A DNA stretch of 64,000 nt. Source: G963668655 sp963668655 (GTDB taxonomy: Bacteria > Myxococcota_A > SURF-8). Below are positions 50,666 to 59,208 of the stretch, piece after piece. Made by a program: the position numbers and the translations under genes. The stretch lies in the NCBI GenBank assembly GCA_963668655.2, contig CAXXPQ010000002.1, positions 1,550,001 through 1,614,000 on the forward strand. Reading direction: 5' to 3'. The notes under the pieces were generated by a model, which had not been told where the DNA came from, searched no databases, and saw nothing but the letters and a program-made list of their open reading frames with translations. Every line of letters starts with the position of its first letter. Position 1 is the stretch's first letter.

Positions 50666-51121
50666 GAAATTTCCTTTCCGTACGGTTTCGATTTCCGGGA
50701 GCGCTTTGCGGCTCCCCGTGGGCGGATCATACTCAGCGGCGGCGGAAAACGCAATCTTTCCGGAAAAGCCCCATGGCGATTCGCGGCGATGCCGGTGCTT
50801 TCTGGCCGCGCGCCGGGCGGGCCTTTTTCCGATCCGAACGCCGGGAACCCCGGCCGGGACACAGGGACAATCACGAGGGACACAGGCCGCCGGTCGGGGG
50901 AATTCGGAACAAGATGCAACCTTATGATAATACAGGCGATTCTGGAGAGTTTTACTTCGTTTTGTCTGTGAGTGAGAAAGAATACAAGGGACCGAAAACC
51001 GGCTTTCGTCCGGGGGAATGCTTTTTGCGCGGATTCCCGTGCAATTTCGAATATTTACAAACGAAAAACGTTCGCCCGGACGGACACCCGGAAAGAGGAC
51101 TTCGATGCAGGAATATTTGAA
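50666..51121. other. Intergenic region, no convincing gene
   Basis: About 450 bases upstream of the DUF2314-like gene. The GC content falls toward the right. A short plus-strand frame starting ATG near 51104 (31 codons) overlaps the SIR2 remnant on the other strand and is not credited. Confidence 0.3.
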
Positions 51122-51264
51122 CTACGATCCAGCCGTGGAAACAGATGCAGAAAGTGGATGTCGAGATGGCATGTCAAAAGTCAAACCTCTTGAATATTGA
51201 TTGAACAATTGATAACAAGGCATATTCGCCAGATGAATAATAGGGTCATATTTTTTTGTATTTA
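51122..51264 (-). pseudogene. 3' remnant of the SIR2-like gene, beyond the IS
   Basis: Joining 52171 to 51261 (one TTA copy removed) continues the SIR2-like frame for about 47 codons: NTKKYDPIIHLANMPCYQLF, then more, ending at TAG (51122-51124). AT-rich like the 5' part. This piece has been separated from its promoter and start by the IS. Confidence 0.65.
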
Positions 51265-51282
51265 GAGCCTATTCCAATAGGC
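51265..51282 (+). repeat. Left terminal inverted repeat of the IS
   Basis: GAGCCTATTCCAATAGGC. The transposase stop codon (TAG on the minus strand, 51269-51271) lies inside it. The TTA target duplication precedes it at 51262-51264. Confidence 0.9.
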
Positions 51283-52103
51283 CAGTGGCCCGCCATGTGA
51301 TAATTCCCAAGGCGAAGTGCAGCATGGCGATGTAGGTGTCCGCGCGTTTCTCCCAACGCACGAGAATCCGTCGGAAACGGTTCAACCAGCTGTGCGTACG
51401 TTCCACCACCCAGCGTCGCGCCTTGAAACCGGCTTCGTGCTTGATGGCGATCGCTTCCTCGCCCCGCGAACGAATGTGAGCCGTGAACTTGAATTCCTCC
51501 ACCAGGTCTCGAATCTCATCGTAGTCATACCCTTTGTCCATGCAAAGTCCCTGTGGCCTCTTACGAGTCGGCTTCGGACGCTTCGTTTCGATCTTTTCCA
51601 GCGTCTCTTTCACCAGCTTCATGTCATGCCGGTTCGCCCCGTCCACCGCCACGGCCAGGGGAATTCCCTTCGCCTCCACCAGAAGACTGCGCTTGACGCC
51701 GTCTTTGCCGCGGTCGGTAGGATTGGGACCGGTTTTTTTTCCCGCCCAAAGGAGCCTTCGTCATCGCCCCGTCCAGCGAACACCACGACCAGTCGATGCC
51801 CTTCAATTTGTCATACTCCAGCAACCCACGCCGCCAGAATTCCTCGAACACCCCCGCCTCGGTCCATTCCCGAAAACGGCGGTAGGCCGAGCCGCACGAG
51901 CAGATACCCGTGGCGTTGAGCGCGTTCCACTGGCAACCCGTGCGCAAAACGAACAGGATGGCGTTCAAGGCGGCCCGGTCATCGACACGGGGCCGATGAC
52001 AACCCAGCGGATGCGCCGTCACATGAACCGGCAACAAAGACTTCATCTTCTTCCACAACTCGTCCGGAATGCGCCAACCATCATCCTTTACCACCAGACC
52101 CAT
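51269..52103 (-). CDS. IS5-family transposase, two frames joined by +1 shift
   Basis: The upstream frame (52103-51624) has the N-terminal domain: RIPDELWKKMKSLLP, AALNAILFVLRTGCQWNALN, and the first catalytic Asp in WCSLDGAMTKAP (Asp111). The downstream frame (to 51269) has TDRGKDGVKRS, LAVAVDGANRHDMKL for the second Asp and RRWVVERTHSWLNRFRRI for the Glu. The frames meet at a run of eight A (51740-51733, GGGAAAAAAAACC); skipping one A joins them into about 277 residues, the usual size. This may be programmed slippage or an inactivating indel. ATG 52103 follows AGGAG. Confidence 0.85.
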
Positions 52104-52107
52104 GATC

Positions 52108-52140
52108 TACTCCTATGAATATATTATACTCATAGGAGTA
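52108..52140 (-). promoter_or_regulatory. Hairpin over the transposase ribosome site with -10 box in its loop
   Basis: Perfect 11-bp inverted repeat: TACTCCTATGA (52108-52118) and TCATAGGAGTA (52130-52140). The minus-strand arm nearest the start contains the AGGAG ribosome site; the loop contains TATAAT (52128-52123). Only read-through transcripts would carry both arms. Confidence 0.65.
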
Positions 52141-52152
52141 TACCACAATATC

Positions 52153-52170
52153 GCCTATTGGAATAGGCTC
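52153..52170 (-). repeat. Right terminal inverted repeat of the IS
   Basis: Complement of the left end over 18 bases. TTA follows at 52171-52173. Confidence 0.9.
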
Positions 52171-53125
52171 TTAAAGTAGCATTACCTAAAAACATTTTCT
52201 TTATTCTTTCTTTGATATTTTCTATATCATGGTCAGAAAATCCTTTTGCTGTTGCGTAACATTTCACCCGTCCTTCCTCTTTTGTTCTAAACCGATGCTT
52301 TTCAGGAGCAATCAAATTCATGTTTAATTCATGAAATGCAAAGCCCAAGAAAACAAGCTTATTTGCGTTGTAGACATGTTCTCGGATTTTTAATATCTCA
52401 CTGGATTGGGGATCAATCCCTTCTGTAAATGTTTTAATGCCTTCGGATAAATAAAATAATTGTTGTTTTGTCGGCTCTTGTCCGAATCCGATTCTGGGTC
52501 GAGGAATCATCCATTCCAATTTTCCGACGCTGCCATAGGGATGGAAAATGTTTATATTTTCAATACTTATTTTTGATTCCTCGGAAGAGATCCCATAATA
52601 ATTTTTCAATGTGTGGTATAAGAAATGTTCTACACAACGATCATAGTTGAAAATAATCAGCGTGATATTTTTAAAACGGTCTGCAAGATCTTCGGCTCGG
52701 CAGTTCTCCGTAAGCAATTTAAAAAAAGGACGATACCAGGGACCCTTTAGAAACTCAAAATTTACGTGAAGATTAGATTTAATGTTTTTAGGATTAAAAT
52801 ATAAATGGCATTTTCGCTCTGCCGCCAATATTGATACAACAATAGCTAGTTTTCCACAAATTGCAATTTTGTCATTGTCCCTATGCGAATCGATAAAATT
52901 ATCAATGGAAATGGCCCATGGTATGCCTTCACGTATGCACGAGGCTGAATATAATAACCCATTCTGTTCTATGCATTTGTTTAATATTTTTTTGCCAAAG
53001 TCTTGAAAATGGCTATTTTCAAAATCAAGAATTCTTGCAATTTCTTCTTTTAGCCCGACTCCCAAAGGCATACCAACTTCATAACTGGCACCTGCCCCGA
53101 TTACGAATACAGTTTTTTCTTCCAT
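52171..53125 (-). pseudogene. SIR2-like protein (putative anti-phage NADase), interrupted by the IS
   Basis: About 318 codons of a SIR2-like protein. The NAD-binding start is VFVIGAGASYEVGMPLGVGL. Later family signatures are LIIFNYDRCVEHFLYHTL, the IFHPYGSVGKLEW (H-x-GS) motif and KLVFLGFAFHELNMNLI. SIR2-like domains of this group degrade NAD+ in several anti-phage systems (ThsA, DSR and others). At 52170 the frame runs into the IS and would end after about 13 foreign codons; the native 3' end is at 51122-51264. ATG 53125 has AAGGA upstream. The gene is visibly AT-rich, unlike the core genes, which suggests horizontal acquisition. No partner gene is evident. Confidence 0.8.
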
Positions 53126-53307
53126 ATCCTACGTTCCTTGAAATCTCCCGAATTGAATATGGTCTCTTAACCTATTCCTATCATTGAGACAAAGAAACTT
53201 ACAACCTAAAGTATGGACAAGCATCGCTTATCCATACCTCCCCCAGTTATTTCAAAATTAAAGAATAGCCAATGCCCTTCCCGCTCGAAGACGCCCGTCC
53301 GAGCGAT

Positions 53308-55434
53308 TTACTCGGCTTCCACCATGGACAGATGCCAGTCGCGTCCCTCGACATCGTAGCGCCAGATCGCGCCGCCGTTGGCGACGGCGATTACGAGTTC
53401 GCCGTCGTCGCCTCCTAAGGAAAGATCGATGAAATCGTAGACCTCGTTTTCGGGATCGCTGCGGGAAACCCAGGACGACGTGTCGAAATCGTACTGCCAG
53501 ACGGCCCCGAAATCCGCGATGCCCCACACGCTGCGACTCTCCGTTCCGCCCACCGCGATCTTCCAGAACGACGTGTCGTTGCTTTTCTGCTCCCACTCGC
53601 CGGAGGCCGAATCGTATCGCCAGACGGCCCCGCCTCCGGCGGCGGTCGCCCAGACTTCCGTTCCGCCCGGCCCGCCCACGGAAATGTCGCGCAGGTTGTA
53701 CAGGTCGTCCGTGTTCTTGTTTTCCCAGGTTTCATTAGAGAAATCATACCGATACGCGTTTCCGCCCTCTTCGATGGCCCAGACTTCGCTTCCGCCCGGC
53801 CCGCCCACGCTCACCTTGACGAACGAGCGGCTGCCCATGGAGATCCAGTCGCCGTCGAGCGACGACGTATCCTCGTTCGGCGCGTATTTCCACATGCCGC
53901 CGCCTCCGGCCACCGCCCAGATTTCCGTGTTTCCGCCGTCGCCGATGGAAACCTGCCGAAAAGACGCGACGTTCTCCGTGGGGTGGCGCAGGGCGACCCA
54001 GACATTGCGATCCTGCGAGTACATCCAGATCCGCCCGCCGTCCGCCACGGCCCAGATTTCCTTGCCGTCGTCGCCACCCACGGAAAGGTCGATCATCGCG
54101 GGCGTATTCTCGGTTTCCGGATCGGTGGACGGAATCCGCATGTTTTCCGGGAGTTCGTAATGGCCCAGGACGATATCCGTCAGGGTGTAGCCGCGGCTTT
54201 CGAAGTTTTCGAATCGGACGATGCTTCCCTCGTTTTCCCTAGGATCGACGACGACCTTGCCTTGCACCACGACCATGTAGGGAATCATCACCGCCGTTCC
54301 GAAGGAACTGATCGCACCGGCGCCCTCCAGGTAGCCGCGCATCAGGCGCTGCACGGCCATGACGTGGAAGGCGAGCGGCTCCTCGTCGTCCGCCGCCAGG
54401 GCTTCGTAGCCCGCCGTGTAGGTCATGTTGTAGTCGTTGCGCCCCCGATCGGCGGGCCAGTTCATCCAGCGCTTGTAATCCATGTTGAAGATACTCTCCC
54501 CCTGGCAGATGGAGGCCGGATTGTCCACGTAGTACGGAACGGAATCCGTGGTTTCATGATCTTCCGGGGGCTTGGAAATCTTCATCTTGCTGATCCAACC
54601 GACGGTACTGTTTCTGCTCAATCGTTCGAGTTTGAAATCCTCGATACAACTGGAGATTCTGATTTCATCGGACCAGCCGATGTCTCCGGATCCTGAGCCG
54701 CCCGTGCCGAAGCCGAGCGATGCGCTCCAGGAGGTGCTGTGGCTGATATCGATTTCTTCCGGTTCGTTCGGGGGGAAAAGCGTGTCGCCCGCTATCTGTA
54801 CGCGCTCCCGGCTGCCTTCGGCCGGCCAGACGGAAAACGAGATCAGATCCTGATACAGTCCCGTATGGTCGTCGCCTTCCTCCTCGTCGAAGGCGGGCGT
54901 ATACGTGTTCGCGGCCGACAGGTGAACGTTGTACCGGCCGTTCGTCCGCTTGAAGAGCGTGGCGCTCACTCTCATCTTGATCTCGGACTCCACGTCCCAC
55001 TCGCCGTAGCGGATCTTGTCCGCGTAGTCTTCCGCTCCGGACGTATTGTCGATCACGGCGGCGAAGAGCACCATGCCGTACAGTTCCAAAAGCGATCCCA
55101 GGGCCGCCGCGGGCACGGCGACCAGCAGCGGGGCCTTCTCCAGAAATCCCAGGATTTTCGCCTCGCCCGGAAGGAAGGTGGCGTAGCGCGGCTTGAGCGT
55201 GAAGGTGAAATTCCGGCTGTTGCAATCGACGGCTTCTTCCGGGCAGTCGGCACTGTTGTCGGGCGGCTCCATGTCCGCTTCCGAGCCGTCGCCGTCGGGC
55301 GGAGGTGTGTCGTCGTTCTCATCGGCGCTGCAACCGAAAAAGATCAACAGGACCGCCATGGCAAGGCAGACGGCCGTACTTGCGGCGAACGAGTTCTTCC
55401 AACCACCGCGCCTGGATACTTCTTTCGCGTGCAT
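53308..55434 (-). CDS. Lipoprotein with C-terminal tectonin-like beta-propeller
   Basis: A 708-residue lipoprotein; lipobox IFFGC (Cys35) after an N-terminus with KEVSRRGGWK. ATG 55434 is preferred (GGAG six bases upstream) over ATG 55446. A short DGD/Pro linker leads to a domain of about 350 residues (NFTFTLKPRYATFLPGEAKI and onward) of unknown type. The last 270 residues are five to six tectonin-like blades with the pattern SVGG-GG-EVWAxxxGGxxWRYD (for example IDLSVGGDDGKEIWAVADGG, VSVGGPGGSEVWAIEEGG). Tectonins bind carbohydrate or lipopolysaccharide. A surface lectin role is inferred. Confidence 0.75.
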   Translation of the reverse strand: MHAKEVSRRGGWKNSFAASTAVCLAMAVLLIFFGCSADENDDTPPPDGDGSEADMEPPDNSADCPEEAVDCNSRNFTFTLKPRYATFLPGEAKILGFLEKAPLLVAVPAAALGSLLELYGMVLFAAVIDNTSGAEDYADKIRYGEWDVESEIKMRVSATLFKRTNGRYNVHLSAANTYTPAFDEEEGDDHTGLYQDLISFSVWPAEGSRERVQIAGDTLFPPNEPEEIDISHSTSWSASLGFGTGGSGSGDIGWSDEIRISSCIEDFKLERLSRNSTVGWISKMKISKPPEDHETTDSVPYYVDNPASICQGESIFNMDYKRWMNWPADRGRNDYNMTYTAGYEALAADDEEPLAFHVMAVQRLMRGYLEGAGAISSFGTAVMIPYMVVVQGKVVVDPRENEGSIVRFENFESRGYTLTDIVLGHYELPENMRIPSTDPETENTPAMIDLSVGGDDGKEIWAVADGGRIWMYSQDRNVWVALRHPTENVASFRQVSIGDGGNTEIWAVAGGGGMWKYAPNEDTSSLDGDWISMGSRSFVKVSVGGPGGSEVWAIEEGGNAYRYDFSNETWENKNTDDLYNLRDISVGGPGGTEVWATAAGGGAVWRYDSASGEWEQKSNDTSFWKIAVGGTESRSVWGIADFGAVWQYDFDTSSWVSRSDPENEVYDFIDLSLGGDDGELVIAVANGGAIWRYDVEGRDWHLSMVEAE

Positions 55435-55628
55435 CGGATTCTCCATTACGTCATTGAATATTTGTATACCTTCAATTCTACACGTTCCGTCCTTTTGTGC
55501 AAGGGGAAAATCGTCGGGGAGAAAACGACCGGTCGCCGCCGATGACCGATCGGGGAGGTCATGGCTTCACGGCTTTCCGGATTTCGTCCGTGCGACGAAG
55601 ACGCCAGGCCGAGCGTCACGCCCCTTCG

Positions 55629-56492
55629 TCAGGGCAGCATGGCGGGGGCGGAGCCGGTGAGTTTCGCGTAAAGCAGGAGAACCAGGTAGAACGCGAGCGG
55701 CGGCAGGAAAACCACCAGCATGGCGCGTCCTTTTCCGATTTCATGAACCCGGGCCAGCCCGGTGATGCTGGCCACCATGTTCCAGACGAAGGCCACGAAA
55801 TCGCCGAAGATCGGAACCAGCATGAAAAGCATGGGGCTCGTGGCGTAGACCACCACGCGGAATGTCCCGCCGAAGCCGCCTCGGGCGCTGTCGAGCAGGC
55901 GCAGCACGGCGTGAAACAGCACGGCGTTCAGCACGATGGACAGCATGGAAATCAGCGGCGCGCCCACCAGCACGGAATACGCCACGTTCGTCATCTGCTC
56001 TTCCAGCTGGGCCGCATCGACGCCGCCGGCCTTGACCAGATAGGGCATGAACAGCAGGCGATACAGCGCCCAGGCGATGTACGCCAGCGTGAGGATCAGC
56101 CAGCCGTACACGACCACGCCTTTCGCCGGGACATCGGTCTTCAGATGATGGAAAAAACGGGACGGCAGAAAGGTGGACAGGCGCCAGGTGCGGCGGAAAG
56201 CCGGAACCCAGCCGATTTGCTTCCGCTGCTCCCACGGGGCGATCCGGCTATGCGCTTCGCCCTCGAAAAACGGATCGTCGAGCGGCGACGGTCGGGAGGA
56301 TTCCCCGCTTTCCGTTTGTTGCGAAGGCCCTTGGCCGGCCGCCTGCAACGCTTCCGGACTGATGAGCACGCGATCTTCCTTGCCGCTGGCCGGATCGTTG
56401 ATCCAGATGCGGGCCTGGCAGCGGGAGCAGGTGTGGATTCCCGGTTCCGGAACGATGATGGCCTTTTGGCAGTGGGGGCATTGTGTCAGCAT
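55629..56492 (-). CDS. Yip1-family membrane protein with zinc ribbon
   Basis: A 287-residue protein. The N-terminal ribbon is CPHCQKA and CSRCQARIW (MJ0042-like zinc finger). A linker (residues about 45-100) is followed by TWRLSTFLPSRFFHHLKTD, the usual entry to a Yip1 domain, and five hydrophobic segments (WLILTLAYIAWALYRLLFMP, SMLSIVLNAVLFHAVLRLL and others). Bacterial Yip1-like proteins have no settled function. ATG 56492 begins MLTQCPHCQ. It is followed by the tectonin lipoprotein gene some 190 bases downstream. Confidence 0.8.
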   Translation of the reverse strand: MLTQCPHCQKAIIVPEPGIHTCSRCQARIWINDPASGKEDRVLISPEALQAAGQGPSQQTESGESSRPSPLDDPFFEGEAHSRIAPWEQRKQIGWVPAFRRTWRLSTFLPSRFFHHLKTDVPAKGVVVYGWLILTLAYIAWALYRLLFMPYLVKAGGVDAAQLEEQMTNVAYSVLVGAPLISMLSIVLNAVLFHAVLRLLDSARGGFGGTFRVVVYATSPMLFMLVPIFGDFVAFVWNMVASITGLARVHEIGKGRAMLVVFLPPLAFYLVLLLYAKLTGSAPAMLP

Positions 56493-56649
56493 CGCAGAAG
56501 CAACTCCTTGGTTTTCGCTGGGGCCACCCTATCCGAGCGGGAAAAGCCTGTCAATCCCAAATCCCCGTCCGTGTCGCACGGCCGGAGTTCGTCGAACGGA
56601 GTCCGGTGGGCGCGAAAAGGACGGAAACCGAAACGGAAAGGCGAAACGA

Positions 56650-57465
56650 TCATCCCGCGGAAAGATTTTTCAGCACCGAGCGCACCATGTTGCGCGCGCT
56701 CACGTTTCCGGCGGTGAGCCAGAGCACGCGCCGGTTTTCCTTTACGGGCAGGCGATTCAGCGTTTCGGTCTCGCTCCATCCCTTTTCCCGGCCTTCCAGA
56801 ACGAGGCCGAAAATTTCCTCCAGAAACGCCAGTTTGCGTGCCAGATGCCTGCGTCCGTTTTCCGGCACGGGCCGGTGGGCGCAGAAAAGCGCGTCGAAAT
56901 CCCGCGAAAGCACCGTTTTCAGCGAGGCGATGGTGGCGGGCAGATTCTCGTCGGCGCGCATGAACTTGATGCGGTCGCCCAGGTAGAGATCGCCGGAAAA
57001 CAGCCGCCCGCGGGCCGCGTCCAGAAACACCGTGTGGTCCCGGCTGTGTCCGGGCGTGGGGATGGCCTCCAGCCGGAAATCGTCGTCCTCCACAAACTCC
57101 GGAAGCGCCCGGGCCGCCACCGGAAGGCTCCGCCCCCAGACCATGCGCTGATACGGCAGAATGCGATGCCCCCGGGAGAGCTTGCGGAGAATGACCGACG
57201 ACGCGAAAACCGGAACGCCGAAGCGTTCGGCCACGGCGGCGGCGTTGCCCCCGTGGTCCTCGTGGTGGTGGGTGAGCAGGAGCCGTCCGGGCGGATCGCG
57301 GGCCAACCAGTCGAGCGCCTCCTTTCGCATGTGGGCCTGTCCGCTGTCGATCAAGAACCCGCCCACGCGGTAAAGGCGCACCGTCATCCACGGCCGCCCC
57401 ACGAGGCCGTAGCCCAGTTCCAGGGCGCGCACGTCGCCGTAACGTTCCTCCCGGACGCTGCGCAT
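56650..57465 (-). CDS. Metallo-beta-lactamase-fold hydrolase
   Basis: A 271-residue MBL-fold protein. The metal motif is LLLTHHHEDHGGN (HxHxDH); further ligands are His in PTPGHSRDHTVF, Asp in LFSGDLYLGD and His in ALFCAHRPV. The C-terminal helix region (KGWSETETLNRL) resembles the LACTB2/RNase Z-like hydrolases of small thioesters or nucleic acids; the substrate is unknown. It starts one base after the rimO stop, so the two are co-translated. Confidence 0.88.
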   Translation of the reverse strand: MRSVREERYGDVRALELGYGLVGRPWMTVRLYRVGGFLIDSGQAHMRKEALDWLARDPPGRLLLTHHHEDHGGNAAAVAERFGVPVFASSVILRKLSRGHRILPYQRMVWGRSLPVAARALPEFVEDDDFRLEAIPTPGHSRDHTVFLDAARGRLFSGDLYLGDRIKFMRADENLPATIASLKTVLSRDFDALFCAHRPVPENGRRHLARKLAFLEEIFGLVLEGREKGWSETETLNRLPVKENRRVLWLTAGNVSARNMVRSVLKNLSAG

Positions 57466-57466
57466 C

Positions 57467-58867
57467 TCAGCTCGGCCCCAGACGATGCCCGGCGGGTTTG
57501 CGCTTCAGCGCCCGGCCCACCAGGTCGTAATCGTGCGTGTCCGTCACCTTGAGCGGCACGATGCGCCCCGGAGACGCCTCGCCGTTCGTGATGTACGTCG
57601 CGCCGTCGATCTCCGGGGCCTGCCCCCAGGCCCGCCCGCATAAAAGCAGTTCGCTCTCCGCCGCCGGGCCTTCCACCAGCACGGAAAGCACCCGCCCCTT
57701 CAGCGCCGCAAGCCGCCCGGCCGACACCTCGCGCTGGGCTTCCATGATCGCCGCAAGCCGCCGCTCTTTCTCCGCCTCCGGGACGGGATCGCCCCGCTTC
57801 CAGGCCGCCGTGCCTTCCTCCGGAGAATAGGCGAAGGCTCCCAGGCGGTCGAAACGCCCCTCTTTCACGAAGTCCAGAAGTTTCCGAAAGGCCGCCTCCG
57901 TCTCCGTGGGAAAGCCCACGATCAGCGCCGTACGCAGCACGGCATCCGGAAAACGCGCCCGAATGCGCTCCAGCACCCGCCGGGTGGAGGCTTCGTCGTC
58001 CTTTCTCCCCATGCTCTTCAGCACCCGGCCGTCGATGTGCTGCACCGGCAGATCGAAGTACGGCAGCACCGTCTCGGACTCGCCCATGGCGTCCAGAAGC
58101 TCGTCTTGTACATCGTGGGGATACAGGTAGTGCACCCGCGTCCAGTGGCGGCCCGAACGAAATTCCGGTTGCCGCAACAACCCGGCCAACGATGCGCCGT
58201 CCGACCGGTCGCGCCCGTAGGCCGAGGTGTTCTGGCCGATGAGATTCAGTTCGATAACGCCCGCGTCGAGCAGCCCGCGCGCCTCCTTGCGAATGTCTTC
58301 CATGCTCCGGCTGACCTGAGGCCCCCGAATGCCCGGAATGGCGCAGAAGGCACAGGCGTTGGAGCAGCCTTCCGAAAGCTTCACGTAGGCCGTTCCGGAG
58401 GGAGTGGAAAGCCTGCGGGGCGTATCGTGGCGCATGGGAAAACTCCGGCCCTCCACGGCGATGCGCCGCGCCCGGCCGCTTTCCCCTTCGCCCAGCATGT
58501 CCGGCAGCGCCGCCAAAGCCCCCGTGCCGATGAAGTGGTCCACTTCCGGCAGTTCCCGGGCCAGTTCCTCCGCGTAGCGCTGGGCCAGGCAGCCCGCCAC
58601 GATCAGCTTTTTGCAACGACCCCGCTTGTGTTCCGCCATCTCCAGAATCGTCTCGATGGATTCCTCGCGGGCGGGCAGGATGAAGGCGCAGGTGTTCACC
58701 ACGATGACATCCGCCCGTTCCGGCGCGGGCTCCATCCGCCATCCGGCGCGCTCCGAAAGCCCCAGCAGCACCTCCGTGTCTACCCGGTTTTTCGGACAGC
58801 CCAGCGAAACGAAATGCACCCGTCCGTACGCCTTCCGGTCCTCTTTCGCCGATCTTTCCTTCGCCAT
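57467..58867 (-). CDS. rimO: Ribosomal protein S12 methylthiotransferase RimO
   Basis: A 466-residue radical SAM methylthiotransferase that modifies an Asp of ribosomal protein S12. The N-terminal cluster site includes HFVSLGCPKNRVDTEVLLG and VVNTCAFILPAREESIETI; the SAM cluster is KLSEGCSNACAFCAIPGIRG (CxxxCxxC). FDLPVQHIDGRVLKSMGR and a C-terminal TRAM domain complete it. The CPKN(R)VDxE variant is RimO rather than MiaB. ATG 58867 follows GAGGAGG. The MBL gene follows directly. Confidence 0.95.
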   Translation of the reverse strand: MAKERSAKEDRKAYGRVHFVSLGCPKNRVDTEVLLGLSERAGWRMEPAPERADVIVVNTCAFILPAREESIETILEMAEHKRGRCKKLIVAGCLAQRYAEELARELPEVDHFIGTGALAALPDMLGEGESGRARRIAVEGRSFPMRHDTPRRLSTPSGTAYVKLSEGCSNACAFCAIPGIRGPQVSRSMEDIRKEARGLLDAGVIELNLIGQNTSAYGRDRSDGASLAGLLRQPEFRSGRHWTRVHYLYPHDVQDELLDAMGESETVLPYFDLPVQHIDGRVLKSMGRKDDEASTRRVLERIRARFPDAVLRTALIVGFPTETEAAFRKLLDFVKEGRFDRLGAFAYSPEEGTAAWKRGDPVPEAEKERRLAAIMEAQREVSAGRLAALKGRVLSVLVEGPAAESELLLCGRAWGQAPEIDGATYITNGEASPGRIVPLKVTDTHDYDLVGRALKRKPAGHRLGPS

Positions 58868-58969
58868 GCAACCTCCTCGAATCCTCCCCTTCCCGCCGAT
58901 CATACCCAAAGAGCCCCGGCCCGGAAAGAAAAACCGCCGCCGCGCCCTCCCGAGGTCTCGGTGGCGCAC

Positions 58970-59089
58970 GGTCCGGCACGGTGTTTTGCAAGCGGCACGC
59001 CTTTTGCGACGGCATGGCGGTTTGCGATCCGGCGCTTCGATGATAACCGTTTGCAAACCCCATGCCGGATGCAAAAACCGTGCCGGACC
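58970..59089. repeat. Cluster of five related 15-19-bp repeats in a nested inverted repeat
   Basis: Consensus CGGCAYGG-TTTTGC. Direct copies at 58974-58992, 58993-59009 and 59010-59027; inverted copies at 59051-59067 and 59071-59085. The outer arms GGTCCGGCACGG (58970-58981) and CCGTGCCGGACC (59078-59089) pair perfectly over 12 bp. It fills most of the 341-base gap 58868-59208 upstream of rimO. No gene was seen in this gap. Confidence 0.7.
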
Positions 59090-59208
59090 GACGTCGCGCC
59101 TGGACCCGGGCGGGGCCGGGATCCTTTCGGCGTATCGCGCGGCGGAGGCCGGTCGAAAGCGGTCGGAGCGGGTTTGGAGAGGTCGGGAGCGATTGCGCTC
59201 CGTGGGGA

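Larger units (their letters stand above)
51265..52170 (-). mobile_element. IS5-family insertion sequence (IS1031/IS427-like), 906 bp
   Basis: Bounded by perfect 18-bp inverted repeats, GAGCCTATTCCAATAGGC at 51265-51282 and its complement at 52153-52170. It is flanked by a 3-bp target duplication TTA (51262-51264 and 52171-52173). It holds one transposase split into two frames. The TNA duplication and the DUF4096-like N-terminus point to the IS5 family. It interrupts a SIR2-like gene. Confidence 0.9.

Noticed and set aside
51018..51200. Small plus-strand open frame (60 codons, or 31 from the inner ATG)
   Set aside because: It overlaps the restored 3' end of the SIR2-like gene on the opposite strand and shows no recognisable feature.
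53212..53236. Inverted repeat TATGGACAAGC/GCTTATCCATA downstream of the tectonin gene
   Set aside because: One mismatch in a short stem and no T tract; too weak to call a terminator or operator.
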